In this document: in pieces, positions 44,702 through 53,265 of the stretch
Layout of the letters: every line of letters starts with the position of its first letter
How positions within the stretch are numbered: the first letter of the stretch is position 1
Assembly: GCF_006442975.2 (NCBI RefSeq)
Contig: NZ_CP083954.1
Location: forward strand, 2,611,501 to 2,675,500
DNA from: Mesorhizobium sp. B2-1-1
Lineage (GTDB): Bacteria > Pseudomonadota > Alphaproteobacteria > Rhizobiales > Rhizobiaceae
Length of the DNA stretch: 64,000 nt
Reading direction: 5' to 3'
The notes under the pieces: generated by a model
What the model was told of the DNA's origin: nothing
Seen by the model: the letters and a program-made list of their open reading frames with translations, nothing else
Database searches by the model: none
Translations under genes and position numbers: made by a program

Positions 44702-44966
44702 TTTCGGGACCATCCCTTTGCGTTGCGCCGCGACCGGTTCCGGCCGCCGCGGGGGTGGTTATCGCAGCACCGCTTTTCTCCAGTTTTTCCCGGACGTTGA
44801 ATCTTGTTTCTAAAGTGTGTCTGGAGGGCGCTTCTCCCTCCTCCGCTGTGGGAAAACGTAAGAGCGCTGCGCCCGCTGCGGCGCTTCTGCCTCTTTCCCC
44901 GCCGCTGTCATTCGCGTATGGGCCGGGGCAACTCCCGCACCCTCACATCAGCCTCCCGGACCACTC

Positions 44967-46589
44967 ATGATCAGACTTGAAAACATCGGCAAGCAGAACG
45001 GCCGTCAGCTTGTCTTCATCGAGGCGTCGGCCGCCTTGCAGAAAGGCGAAAAGGTCGGGCTCGTCGGCCCCAACGGCGCCGGCAAGACAACACTGTTTCG
45101 CATGATCACCGGGCAGGAACAGCCCGACGAGGGCCAGGTGCAGGTCGATCGCGGCGTCACGATCGGCTATTTCAGCCAGGATGTCGGCGATATGGACGGC
45201 CGTAGCGCGGTGGCCGAAGTGATGAACGGCGCCGGGCCGGTGAGCGAAGTGGCGGCCGAGATGGCGGCGCTGGAGGCGGCTATGGCTGATCCCGACCAGG
45301 CGGACCGGATGGACGAGATCATCGAACGCTATGGCGAGGCGCAGCACCGCTTCGAGGAACTCGACGGCTATGCGCTCGACGGCCGGGCGCGGGAAGTGCT
45401 CGACGGTCTCGGTTTCTCGCAGGAGATGATGGATGGTGACGTCGGAAAACTCTCCGGCGGCTGGAAGATGCGCGTGGCGCTGGCACGCATTCTGCTGATG
45501 CGGCCCGACGCCATGCTGCTCGACGAGCCGAGCAACCATCTCGACCTGGAAAGCCTGATCTGGCTCGAGCAGTTCCTGAAGAATTATGACGGCGCGCTCC
45601 TGATGACCTCGCACGACCGCGAGTTCATGAACCGCATCGTCAACAAGGTGGTGGAGATCGACGGCGGGTCGCTTACCGCCTATTCCGGCAATTACGAATT
45701 CTACCAGCAGCAGCGCGCGATCGCGGACAAGCAGCAGCAGGCGCAGTTCGAGCGCCAGCAGGCGATGCTGGCCAAGGAGATCGCCTTTATCGAACGGTTC
45801 AAGGCGCGCGCGTCGCATGCGGCCCAGGTGCAGAGCCGGGTGAAGAAGCTCGACAAGATCGATCGCGTCGAGCCGCCGAAGCGCCGCCAGACGGTGAATT
45901 TCGAGTTCCAGCCGGCGCCGCGCTGCGGCGAGGACGTCGTGACGTTGAAGAACGTCCACAAGGCCTATGGCAGCCGTTCGATCTATGAAGGGCTCGACTT
46001 CCAGGTGCGCCGGCGCGAGCGCTGGTGCATCATGGGCGTCAATGGCGCGGGCAAGTCGACGTTGTTGAAGTTGGTGGCCGGCGCGTCCGATCCCGACCAG
46101 GGTTCGGTGGCGCGCGGGCCTAGCGTGAAAATGGGCTATTTCGCCCAGCATGCCATGGAGCTGCTCGACGGCGAGCGCACCGTGTTCCAGACGCTGGAGG
46201 ACAATTTTCCGCAGGCCGGCCAGGCGCCGCTTCGGGCGCTTGCCGGCTGCTTCGGTTTTTCCGGCGACGAGATCGAGAAGAAGTGCCGGGTGCTTTCGGG
46301 CGGCGAAAAGGCGCGGCTGGTGATGGCGCTGATGCTGTTCGACCCGCCCAACCTCCTGGTGCTGGACGAGCCGACCAACCATCTCGACATCGTCACCAAG
46401 CAGATGCTGATCGAGGCGCTGTCGCAGTATGAGGGCACCATGTTGTTCGTCTCGCACGACCGCCATTTCCTCGCGGCGCTGTCCAATCGCGTGCTGGAAC
46501 TGACGCCGGATGGCATCCACACCTATGGCGGCGGCTACACCGAATATGTCGAGCGCACCGGGCAGGAGGCACCGGGGCTGAGGGGATAA
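44967..46589 (+). CDS. ABC-F family ATP-binding protein
   Basis: A 540-aa protein with two ABC domains and no membrane part. Walker A motifs are GPNGAGKTT (about 34-42) and GVNGAGKST (about 355-363). Signatures are LSGGWKMR and LSGGEKAR, and the Walker B regions read LLDEPSNHLD and VLDEPTNHLD. The linker (about 240-315) is long and charged (ADKQQQAQFERQQAML), the P-site tRNA interaction motif of ABC-F proteins. It resembles YbiT/Uup-type factors that act on ribosomes. Monocistronic by its surroundings; the leader is GC-rich with an imperfect hairpin near 44863-44885. Confidence 0.94.
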   Translation: MIRLENIGKQNGRQLVFIEASAALQKGEKVGLVGPNGAGKTTLFRMITGQEQPDEGQVQVDRGVTIGYFSQDVGDMDGRSAVAEVMNGAGPVSEVAAEMAALEAAMADPDQADRMDEIIERYGEAQHRFEELDGYALDGRAREVLDGLGFSQEMMDGDVGKLSGGWKMRVALARILLMRPDAMLLDEPSNHLDLESLIWLEQFLKNYDGALLMTSHDREFMNRIVNKVVEIDGGSLTAYSGNYEFYQQQRAIADKQQQAQFERQQAMLAKEIAFIERFKARASHAAQVQSRVKKLDKIDRVEPPKRRQTVNFEFQPAPRCGEDVVTLKNVHKAYGSRSIYEGLDFQVRRRERWCIMGVNGAGKSTLLKLVAGASDPDQGSVARGPSVKMGYFAQHAMELLDGERTVFQTLEDNFPQAGQAPLRALAGCFGFSGDEIEKKCRVLSGGEKARLVMALMLFDPPNLLVLDEPTNHLDIVTKQMLIEALSQYEGTMLFVSHDRHFLAALSNRVLELTPDGIHTYGGGYTEYVERTGQEAPGLRG

Positions 46590-46625
46590 GCACAGAGGCT
46601 ACTCTCCGGAAGCGGCCGTGGAACG

Positions 46626-47510
46626 CTACGCCGTCATTTCCGAAAAGAGCCAATCGCGAAAAGCCTTCACCTTGCGCCGTCGGACCGCGTCCGGAGGGTA
46701 GACCAGGTAGAAGCTGGAAACCGATTTCAGCGCGTGGCCGAAAGGGCGGACAAGCCTTCCGGTGGCGAGGTCGGCCGCCACGAGCATGGTCCGGCCAAGT
46801 ACCACGCCTTCACCTTGCACGGCCGATTCGACGGCGAAAGTGGCGGAATCGAAGGTAATCCCGCTCCGCGGATCCACGCCTTCCACTCCCGCGCTGGACA
46901 GCCAGGCCGCCCAGCCGATCGGGAAACCATCATGGATCAGCGTGTGGTGCCTGAGATCGTCGGGCTTCTCCAGCGGCCAGGCGCCCTGCATGAGCCTCGG
47001 GCTACACACTGGAAACACCTCCTCGCCAGTGAGGAATTCCGATGTGAGACCCGGATAGTTTCCGGCGCCATAGCGGATGGCGACGTCGATGCCGTCGCCA
47101 AGGAAATTGGTCAACCTGCCCGTCGTCGAAATCCTGACGTCGATGTCGCCATGCGCGCGATGAAAGCGATAGAGCCGCGGCACCAGCCATTTTCCCGCGA
47201 AGCCGTCGGAGGTGGAGACGTTCAATGTCGAGCCCGAATGGGCGGCCGTCGCCGATTGGGTGGCGGCCGCAAGCTGGTCGAGCATCTCGTGGACCGCCCT
47301 CGCATAGGGCTCGCCCACGGCGGTGAGGCGCACCGAGCGCGTCGCGCGCTCGAACAGAAGCACGCCGAGCTGTTCCTCAAGGTGCTTGATCGCCCGGCTG
47401 ACGGCGCCGTGCGTGACGTTGAGCTCGTCGGCTGCCCTGGAGAAATTCAAATGCCGCGCGGCGGCCTCGAAGGCCGGCAGCGCGTTGAGTGGGGGAAGTC
47501 TGCGGATCAT
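46626..47510 (-). CDS. LysR family transcriptional regulator (GcvA-like)
   Basis: A 294-aa LysR regulator starting MIRRLPPLNALPAFEAAARH, which is the GcvA-type N-terminus. The winged helix spans about 8-66 (LNFSRAADELNVTHGAVSRAIKHLEEQ), and the effector domain starts near STLNVSTSDGFAGKWL. It is divergent from the VOC-SDR gene at 47622. The 111-bp shared region contains a striking set of inverted repeats, likely its binding sites. It probably regulates that gene. Confidence 0.92.
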   Translation of the reverse strand: MIRRLPPLNALPAFEAAARHLNFSRAADELNVTHGAVSRAIKHLEEQLGVLLFERATRSVRLTAVGEPYARAVHEMLDQLAAATQSATAAHSGSTLNVSTSDGFAGKWLVPRLYRFHRAHGDIDVRISTTGRLTNFLGDGIDVAIRYGAGNYPGLTSEFLTGEEVFPVCSPRLMQGAWPLEKPDDLRHHTLIHDGFPIGWAAWLSSAGVEGVDPRSGITFDSATFAVESAVQGEGVVLGRTMLVAADLATGRLVRPFGHALKSVSSFYLVYPPDAVRRRKVKAFRDWLFSEMTA

Positions 47511-47524
47511 GGCCAATCTGTGAG

Positions 47525-47606
47525 ATTTGATCACAAATCCTTGCCAAAGTTTGGATTGTCTGTCCAGCGCATGCTGGACAGAATGCTCGCAGGATTTGTG
47601 ATCAAA
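47525..47606. promoter_or_regulatory. Large inverted-repeat operator between LysR and VOC-SDR genes
   Basis: TTTGATCACAAATCCT (47526-47541) and its exact reverse complement AGGATTTGTGATCAAA (47591-47606) flank a central perfect hairpin, CTGTCCAGC-GCAT-GCTGGACAG (47560-47581). Each outer arm also holds a smaller dyad (ATTTG-N4-CAAA[T/c]). The whole block fills the divergent promoter region and is well placed to bind LysR dimers. Confidence 0.7.
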
Positions 47607-47621
47607 CGTCACGAGAGCAGC

Positions 47622-48857
47622 ATGGCTACCGTTCACCCCTTCCTCTGGTTCAATCTCAACGCCGAAGAGGCGCGCGACTTCTATCTGTCTGTGTTCAAGA
47701 ATGGCCGGGCGCTTGAGGCGATCGAATTCACCGATTTCGTCGGCGGCACGAATAAAACGGTGCCGCACGCGATCTTCGACTTCGAGCTCGAGGGCCAGCG
47801 CTTCACCGCGCTCAATGCCGGCTCGATGCCGCCGTTCAATGAGCGGATCTCGCTCTACATCGAGACCAAGGACCAGGCCGAGACAGATTATTACTGGAAC
47901 GCGCTGACGGCGGGCGGCGGCGCTGAAAAGCCTTGCGGCTGGCTGAGGGACAAATTCGGCGTCTACTGGCAGGTGATCCCCGAAGCGGCGCTGCGCCTGA
48001 TGAACGACCCGGACCGCGACAAGGCGGGGCGGGCGCGGCAGGCGATGTACAAGATGAGCAAGATCATTGTCGGCCCACGCCGGCAAGGCGTAATCCAGCA
48101 GTCCATCCTGAAGACGGAGGTTCCCATGGCATCGCTCAAGGGCAAGAGAATTATTGTCGTCGGAGGCAGTTCCGGCATAGGGCTCGGCGTAGCGGCAGCC
48201 GCGCTGGAGCGCGGCGCGGAGCTGGTGATCGTCGGCCGCTCGGGCGAAAAGCTCAAGGCCGCGGAACGGACGCTCGGCCCAGGCGGTCGCGTGCGAAGCC
48301 TTTCGGCTGATATGACGAAGGAAGCGGACATTGCCCGGATGTTCGACGAAACCGGTGCCTTCGACCACCTCGTCTCGACGGCCGGCACGCCGCCGCCCAA
48401 CGACCCGATCGGCCAGACCGACATGGACTACGTGCGGCGCTTCGTCGACAACAAGCTGATCGGCGCCGTGATGCTCGCCAAACATGGCGTGCGCACGCTG
48501 AAAGCCGGAGGGTCGATGACCTTTACATCAGGCATCAACAAGGACCGCCCGCCGGTTCCCGGAGGCTCGGTTGTTTCCGCGATCGCCGGTTCATTCAGCT
48601 ATTTCGCCCGGGCGCTGGCGCTGGAGCTGGCCCCGACGCGCGTCAATATCGTGTCGCCGGGATGGGTCGACACGCCGATGTGGGACGAACTCGTCGGTGA
48701 GGCCAAATCCGGTTTTTTCGCCGGCATAGCCGCCCGCCTGCCCGCGAGAAAGGTCGCTACGCCCGCCGACGTCGCCCCTGCCTATCTCTACCTCATGGAA
48801 AGCGAATTCACGACCGGCGAGACGATCCGCATCGATGGCGGACAGAACCTGATCTAG
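47622..48857 (+). CDS. VOC (PhnB-like) domain fused in frame to an SDR domain
   Basis: One uninterrupted frame of 411 aa from ATG 47622 (GAGAGC upstream). Residues 1-~150 match the PhnB/3-dmu-9-3-mt group of VOC proteins: FLWFNLNAEEARDFY, FELEGQRFTALNAG, AEKPCGWLRDKFGVYWQVIP. A short linker (about 150-168) leads to a full SDR that also has its own internal ATG and Shine-Dalgarno site at 48126. PhnB-like proteins normally end near this linker, so a lost stop codon has probably joined two genes. The locus may give a fusion and a free SDR. It is divergent from a GcvA-like LysR gene. Confidence 0.7.
   Translation: MATVHPFLWFNLNAEEARDFYLSVFKNGRALEAIEFTDFVGGTNKTVPHAIFDFELEGQRFTALNAGSMPPFNERISLYIETKDQAETDYYWNALTAGGGAEKPCGWLRDKFGVYWQVIPEAALRLMNDPDRDKAGRARQAMYKMSKIIVGPRRQGVIQQSILKTEVPMASLKGKRIIVVGGSSGIGLGVAAAALERGAELVIVGRSGEKLKAAERTLGPGGRVRSLSADMTKEADIARMFDETGAFDHLVSTAGTPPPNDPIGQTDMDYVRRFVDNKLIGAVMLAKHGVRTLKAGGSMTFTSGINKDRPPVPGGSVVSAIAGSFSYFARALALELAPTRVNIVSPGWVDTPMWDELVGEAKSGFFAGIAARLPARKVATPADVAPAYLYLMESEFTTGETIRIDGGQNLI
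48126..48857 (+). CDS. SDR family oxidoreductase with internal start
   Basis: A 243-aa SDR from the internal ATG, preceded by ACGGAGGTTCCC (perfect GGAGG, 5-base spacing). The cofactor loop is VGGSSGIG (about 11-18). The canonical Tyr-x3-Lys is absent: the aligned stretch is VVSAIAG, so Tyr and Lys are replaced by Val and Ala, as in the PRK07041-like group. The C-terminal SPGWVDTPMWDELV and TGETIRIDGG are typical. It overlaps, in the same frame, the VOC-SDR fusion. It may reduce substrates by a non-classical route or only bind NAD(P). Confidence 0.75.
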   Translation: MASLKGKRIIVVGGSSGIGLGVAAAALERGAELVIVGRSGEKLKAAERTLGPGGRVRSLSADMTKEADIARMFDETGAFDHLVSTAGTPPPNDPIGQTDMDYVRRFVDNKLIGAVMLAKHGVRTLKAGGSMTFTSGINKDRPPVPGGSVVSAIAGSFSYFARALALELAPTRVNIVSPGWVDTPMWDELVGEAKSGFFAGIAARLPARKVATPADVAPAYLYLMESEFTTGETIRIDGGQNLI

Positions 48858-48881
48858 TTGGCACCGCAGGGTCGTCAAACA

Positions 48882-49412
48882 TCACGCTTCGATGCGGCGC
48901 CACCTGGGTTTGAACGATACCGTCCGCAGTCCGGCGTCGCGCACGCGATTGACGAATGTGTCGTTGACGAACACCGGGGACGCGCGCATCGGCAGCTTGA
49001 AAATTTCGGCGGTGCCGATCTTGTCCGCATCGAATTCGTATCGCTCGATCGCGAGAATGGCGCCGTCATCAAAATAGACGATTCCAGACCGCTCCTCGTC
49101 CAGCGCATCGATCACGGTGGTCGCGTTGAAAAGCCAGACCTCTTCCCCGCACAACGGGATCAGCTGGCCATAGGGCAGCAGATATGCCTTCAGCGCGTCG
49201 ACGGCAGGCTTGCGCAAAAGCGGCGCATGCTCGCCAAGCCAAGGGAAGTCCGAATAGAGGGGGTCGCCCTCCGACGCGCGGCGCATGACCGGTGGGTCCC
49301 AGTTCTCGAGGGTTGTTCCGTCAAGGGAGAAGAAGACCTCGTAGTAGGCCTCGTCGACCGGAAGCACCCATTCCTGGCCCTCGACAACCGCGAATTCGTA
49401 AATGGTCGTCAT
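48882..49412 (-). CDS. Imm11 (DUF1629)-like immunity-type protein
   Basis: A 176-aa protein starting MTTIYEFAVVEGQEW. The second half, YFDDGAILAIERYEFDADKIGTAEIFKLP and FVNDTFVNRVRDAGL, matches the Imm11/DUF1629 pattern of immunity proteins found beside polymorphic toxins. It has no signal peptide or TM segment. The neighbours are a lipoprotein gene on the same strand and a converging SDR gene; no toxin-like gene is nearby. It may be an orphan immunity gene protecting against a competitor's toxin, or a domesticated relative. Confidence 0.65.
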   Translation of the reverse strand: MTTIYEFAVVEGQEWVLPVDEAYYEVFFSLDGTTLENWDPPVMRRASEGDPLYSDFPWLGEHAPLLRKPAVDALKAYLLPYGQLIPLCGEEVWLFNATTVIDALDEERSGIVYFDDGAILAIERYEFDADKIGTAEIFKLPMRASPVFVNDTFVNRVRDAGLRTVSFKPRWRRIEA

Positions 49413-49499
49413 GGGCGGCGTTCCCAAGTTCAGTCCTGCTTCCGCTTCTGCGATCCCATCAAACGCTGGCCTGCCTTCAGAAGCATCAAAGCATATCAT

Positions 49500-49886
49500 C
49501 TATGGATATTTTGTCGTGGCCGGGGGGCTCGGCTCGCCCGCGAGTTCGTTCGGCAGCGGCAAACTCGAGCACTGCAAATGTATCCTGCGGGCGAATATCT
49601 TGCGCTCCTTTTGCTCGTGCTCCTTGATGGCTGCCGCGAGACCCAATCCGTAAGGGCCAAGGAAGACACCGGTCCCCCAACCGGGATGCTCTTTTTCACG
49701 CGCATCATAGTTCGAGGCCTCGACCCGGGCCTGTTGGCATTCCGGCGATATCCATTTCGGGTCTTGCGTCGAAAGCGAGGCCCCATAATCCACCGGAGAG
49801 CTCACACATCCAGTTGCCAACGTGGCTAGCACCACCAACACCACAAGTCTCATCCCGGGTCTTCTCCGCGGCATTTTCGAGAGCAC
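49500..49886 (-). CDS. Small lipoprotein of unknown function
   Basis: A 128-aa protein from GTG 49886, which has the strong AGGAGGGTCT ribosome site; internal ATGs at 49874 and 49853 would shorten the signal. The lipobox is LATGC (Cys near residue 27), so it should be a lipid-anchored envelope protein. The mature part has two more Cys (PECQQ, LQCSS), a GWGTGVFLGPYGLGLAAAI stretch and a Lys/Arg-rich helix. The gene lies 87 bp upstream of the Imm11-like gene on the same strand. Not a family I recognise. Confidence 0.75.
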   Translation of the reverse strand: MLSKMPRRRPGMRLVVLVVLATLATGCVSSPVDYGASLSTQDPKWISPECQQARVEASNYDAREKEHPGWGTGVFLGPYGLGLAAAIKEHEQKERKIFARRIHLQCSSLPLPNELAGEPSPPATTKYP

Positions 49887-49979
49887 AGACCCTCCTTGCT
49901 ACACGGGGAAGGCCGGCGCAAGGCGGTTGACCCGGCAGGCCATCCGGCCGATAGGTCCGCTAAAAACCTCGAGAACCCC

Positions 49980-51107
49980 ATGATCACACAGCTCCACGAT
50001 GCGACGACGGCCGAAGTTGAGCCCGTTTCCGATGCCGACGCCGCCTGGCAGGACGACATCCGCGCCGGCGTGCGCCATGTGCGCGATCTGGCCGTGCTGC
50101 CACTGTCGCCGGGCGAACGCGCGGCGGCCCAGGAAGCAGTCTCCCGCCACAAGGTGCGCATCCCCAAATCCTATCTCGACCTGATCGACTGGGAAGACCC
50201 CGCCGATCCTATCCGGGCGCAAGTCATCCCGTCTCCCGACGAGCTGGTGACCGGCGAAGGCGAGCTCGACGACCCGATCGGCGACCACGCCTTCAGTCCG
50301 GTGCCCAGGCTGACGCATCGCCATGCCGACCGGGTGCTGCTGTTTCCCACCTATCAATGCGCGGTCTATTGCCGCTTCTGCTTCCGCAAGGAGTCCCTGA
50401 CCTCGATCGGACGCGGCTATACGCGCGAAGCCCTGGAGCCGGCGCTCGCCTATATCGCTTCCCACCCCGAGATCCGCGAGGTGATCCTGACTGGCGGCGA
50501 CCCGCTCTCGCTGCCCGACAAGGCGCTCAGCGAAATCCGCGCCCGCATCGAGGCGATCGCGCATGTGCGGCTGATGCGCATCCACACCCGCGTACCGGTC
50601 GCGCTGCCTTCACGCATCACGCCAGGGCTGGTCGCTGCCTTGCAAGGCCGGCTGATGATCACGGTCGTCACTCATTTCAACCATCCGCGCGAGATCACCG
50701 ATGCGACCGAGGCGGCCTGCCGTGGCTTGCGGCAGGCGGGTTTCGTGCTGCTCAACCAGAGCGTCCTGCTCAAGGGCGTCAACGACACTGTCGAGGTGCA
50801 GGAAGAACTCTGCCGCGAGCTGATGTACCGCCTGGGGGTAAAGCCCTATTACCTCCACCATGGCGACCTCGCGCGCGGCATGGCGCACCGCCGCACCACG
50901 ATCGCCGAAGGCCAGGCGCTGGTGGCCGCGCTGCGCGCGCGCCTGTCCGGCATCTGCAATCCGGTCTACGTGCTCGACCTGCCCGACGGTGGCGGCAAGG
51001 TGCCGATCGGGCCGGGTTACGTGGAAGACCGCGACGGCGGCAACTGGCGCATTCGTGGGCAGGATGGAAAGGTGAGGGAATACACCGAAGTGGTGAGCCA
51101 GCTCTGA
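49980..51107 (+). CDS. KamA-family radical SAM protein (lysine 2,3-aminomutase-like)
   Basis: A 375-aa radical SAM enzyme from ATG 49980. The iron-sulfur motif is CAVYCRFC (C-x3-C-x2-C, about residues 124-131). PLP-site and lysine-site features of the family include ILTGGDPL, IHTRVPVALPSRIT and VLLKGVND. The length fits EF-P-type lysine aminomutases (EpmB/YjeK) and short KamA enzymes rather than clostridial KamA. No efp or epmA gene is adjacent, so the EF-P role is likely but unproven. It uses SAM and PLP to shift the alpha-amino group of lysine to the beta carbon. Confidence 0.88.
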   Translation: MITQLHDATTAEVEPVSDADAAWQDDIRAGVRHVRDLAVLPLSPGERAAAQEAVSRHKVRIPKSYLDLIDWEDPADPIRAQVIPSPDELVTGEGELDDPIGDHAFSPVPRLTHRHADRVLLFPTYQCAVYCRFCFRKESLTSIGRGYTREALEPALAYIASHPEIREVILTGGDPLSLPDKALSEIRARIEAIAHVRLMRIHTRVPVALPSRITPGLVAALQGRLMITVVTHFNHPREITDATEAACRGLRQAGFVLLNQSVLLKGVNDTVEVQEELCRELMYRLGVKPYYLHHGDLARGMAHRRTTIAEGQALVAALRARLSGICNPVYVLDLPDGGGKVPIGPGYVEDRDGGNWRIRGQDGKVREYTEVVSQL

Positions 51108-51204
51108 GCCGACATTCCCGGCGGGCGGCCGTGCAATCAGGCGTTGTCGCGCCCCCGGCATAAATGCATATTGTGAGCGGTTCGCGGTTGCGGAGCATGG
51201 GCGG

Positions 51205-52122
51205 GTGGCAGTGGCAGGCAGCAGTCAAGGCGTTGTGTCCCAACGGCAATTCGTCGACACCGGGGTTCAGCGCTGCGTGCTGGACACGGCAGGCCTGGCG
51301 CCTCGGCAAGCCCTTGCGTTGTGGCAGGAGAATATCGGCCTGCTCTACGACGTTCGCCTGCGCAATGCCGGCGATGACCGGTTTCATTTCCACGCCGATG
51401 CCTTTCACTTCGGCGAGATCGTTCTCACCTCGTATAGGTGCATCGCGCAAAGCTTCGACCGCTCGCGCGCCCGGATCGGCCGCGACGGCCTCGATCACAT
51501 CACTGTGCAGGTCTGCCTGCGCGGAAGCCATGGACGGCGCGATGGCGCATCGGATGAAAAGGCCTCGTCGGGGGACCTGATCGTGGCCGACCTGGCACAG
51601 GCCCAGTCGACGGGCACGTCCGATTTCGACAGCCTCAACCTGACCATGCCGCGCCGCCTGCTGGCGCCATTCCTAAAGGCGCCGGACGAGCACAATATGC
51701 GCGTCATTTCCGGCAACGCGCCGTTGGCGGCGCTGTTGGGTGGGCATCTTGTGGGCCTCTACGGGGCCGCGCCCGCAATGAGCCGTCAGGACGCCGAGGC
51801 GGTGATCGGGCCGACGCTGGAACTCGCCGCCGCAGCCGTGAATGCGCGCCTCTCGGCAGAGACGGCGGGCCGGGGGCTGGGGCTCAGCCCGCGCTACATC
51901 AGGCGCCTTTTCGCCGAAGAGGGGCAGGGGTTTTCCGACTATGTCATGCAAAGACGGCTGGAGCGGGTCCACCGGCAGCTCGCCAGCCCGCTTTTTTCAG
52001 CAAGGCCGATCGCCGACCTCGCTTTCGAGGCGGGGCTGGTCGAACCCTCGACCTTCTACCGGCAGTTCCGGTCCCGCTATGGCATGACCCCATCGGAGGT
52101 GCGCGCCGGCCGCGCGCCGTAA
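51205..52122 (+). CDS. AraC family transcriptional regulator
   Basis: A 305-aa regulator from GTG 51205. The N-terminal ~200 residues form an AraC-binding-like sensor (FGEIVLTSY, GLDHITVQVCLRG, GDLIVADLAQ). The C-terminal DNA-binding domain is complete, with two helix-turn-helix units (LSAETAGRGLGLSPRYIRRLFAEE and IADLAFEAGLVEPSTFYRQF) and the PSEVR ending. It is a single gene with no obvious target beside it. Confidence 0.9.
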   Translation: MAVAGSSQGVVSQRQFVDTGVQRCVLDTAGLAPRQALALWQENIGLLYDVRLRNAGDDRFHFHADAFHFGEIVLTSYRCIAQSFDRSRARIGRDGLDHITVQVCLRGSHGRRDGASDEKASSGDLIVADLAQAQSTGTSDFDSLNLTMPRRLLAPFLKAPDEHNMRVISGNAPLAALLGGHLVGLYGAAPAMSRQDAEAVIGPTLELAAAAVNARLSAETAGRGLGLSPRYIRRLFAEEGQGFSDYVMQRRLERVHRQLASPLFSARPIADLAFEAGLVEPSTFYRQFRSRYGMTPSEVRAGRAP

Positions 52123-52321
52123 GACGCATGCGGCCGCTCACGCATGGCAAACCCGGTCACCTGTTCCGTCAGTGCCACTTGCCTGTGCCGCCAGTGCGAT
52201 ACGCCTTTATCGCCGGTGCGGGCATGGTCGCGCCGGCGGACGCGGGTGCAACGGCATGCGCGGGAGCGGGGGCGAGCGGCCAGGCCTCCGTGACATCGGA
52301 AAGCTGGCCCTGGAGATAAAA

Positions 52322-52627
52322 ATGCGTGCGGCGAGAAGCTTGATACTGGGCATTACGGTTTTCTGCGCAATTCTTCCGACCGAGGTCTTCGCGGCCTACA
52401 AATGCATGAATCCGGCAATCTGCAGGGCGGTCTGCGGCAGCGAAACATGCGGCAAGATCGCCGCGCGCGATCCCGACATGAAGGCGCTGGACCTGTCCAA
52501 AGGCGCGTCCGGGCAGATCGCCGCTTCCAGCAGCGGGTCTTCGTCCGGGACCAGCTCGAGAAAAACCTACACCTGTTCGAACCCGGCGATCTGCATCGCG
52601 GTCTGCGGCAAGAAGACCTGTCCGTAA
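52322..52627 (+). CDS. Small secreted protein with duplicated four-cysteine motif
   Basis: A 101-aa protein from ATG 52322, with GGAGATAAAA directly upstream. A signal peptide ends near residue 24 (EVFA). The mature protein has the motif C-x5-C-x3-C-x4-C twice: CMNPAICRAVCGSETC right after the signal and CSNPAICIAVCGKKTC at the end. A Ser/Gly-rich linker (about 60-80) separates them. The cysteines could form disulfides or bind metal in the periplasm. A strong terminator follows. I do not recognise the family. Confidence 0.75.
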   Translation: MRAARSLILGITVFCAILPTEVFAAYKCMNPAICRAVCGSETCGKIAARDPDMKALDLSKGASGQIAASSSGSSSGTSSRKTYTCSNPAICIAVCGKKTCP

Positions 52628-52653
52628 CCAGAACGGACTCGGCGTATCATCAG

Positions 52654-52683
52654 AGGCGCCGGCGCGCTGCGCCGGCGCCTTTC
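52654..52683 (+). terminator. Strong terminator after the duplicated-Cys gene
   Basis: AGGCGCCGGCGC (52654-52665), loop GCT, GCGCCGGCGCCT (52669-52680), then TTCG. A perfect 12-bp stem 27 bases after the stop. Confidence 0.8.
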
Positions 52684-52910
52684 GTGCGTGCACGCGGTCG
52701 GCGTGCCGGAACGCGGCGGCATTCCCAGCCTGGTTCCTCTCGCTAATATTCGTGGGCGAGGACTTCAGTCCTGGCCGCCGAGCCCCTGATTTTTCTCCTT
52801 CAAAAGAAACTCATCGCGCCCGGGAATAAAGCGCGGGGCTGCAGGGTCTTCACTGTAGCGGGCCAATCTGACGGCCCGCGCCGAGGAAACGAAACAAGGA
52901 CCTAGCCAAA

Positions 52911-53156
52911 ATGACCAAGCTCGCTCTCAGCGTGGCTGCCATGATGCTTGCCTCGAGCGCTGCCTTCGCCGGCAGCGATCATGGCGCCAATAACGCCAAC
53001 CAGCCGGTCGCTCCGGTCGACACCAATGCCACCGGCTCGATCGCCTACACCGCACGCCCCAATGGCGCCGACACCAAGATAAAGACGGGGCCGAGCCAGG
53101 GGTCGGTGCAGGACATCATCACCAGACACAACAACGACAGCCTCTGGGGTCGCTGA
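52911..53156 (+). CDS. DUF680-type small secreted protein
   Basis: An 81-aa protein with a signal peptide ending AAFA (about residue 20), then GSDHGANNANQ and a C-terminal LWGR. It matches the DUF680 family of short secreted rhizobial proteins of unknown role. A paralogue lies at 56491-56742 with the same post-signal AGSDH and the same terminal WGR. It is 110 bp upstream of the Tat-exported MBL hydrolase on the same strand. Confidence 0.8.
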   Translation: MTKLALSVAAMMLASSAAFAGSDHGANNANQPVAPVDTNATGSIAYTARPNGADTKIKTGPSQGSVQDIITRHNNDSLWGR

Positions 53157-53265
53157 ATTCATGGGGCCGGGCCGGCTCCCGACGGGTACCGGCCTCTCCT
53201 CGTCATTCCTTCCAGGACTTTGGCCATTCGCGACTTTTAGCCACCACCTCGAACAGGAGATCACC

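Noticed and set aside
51205..52122. Apparent shortening of the AraC DNA-binding domain
   Set aside because: On re-reading, LSAETAGRGLGLSPRYI aligns fully with the first helix-turn-helix; only the linker is short.
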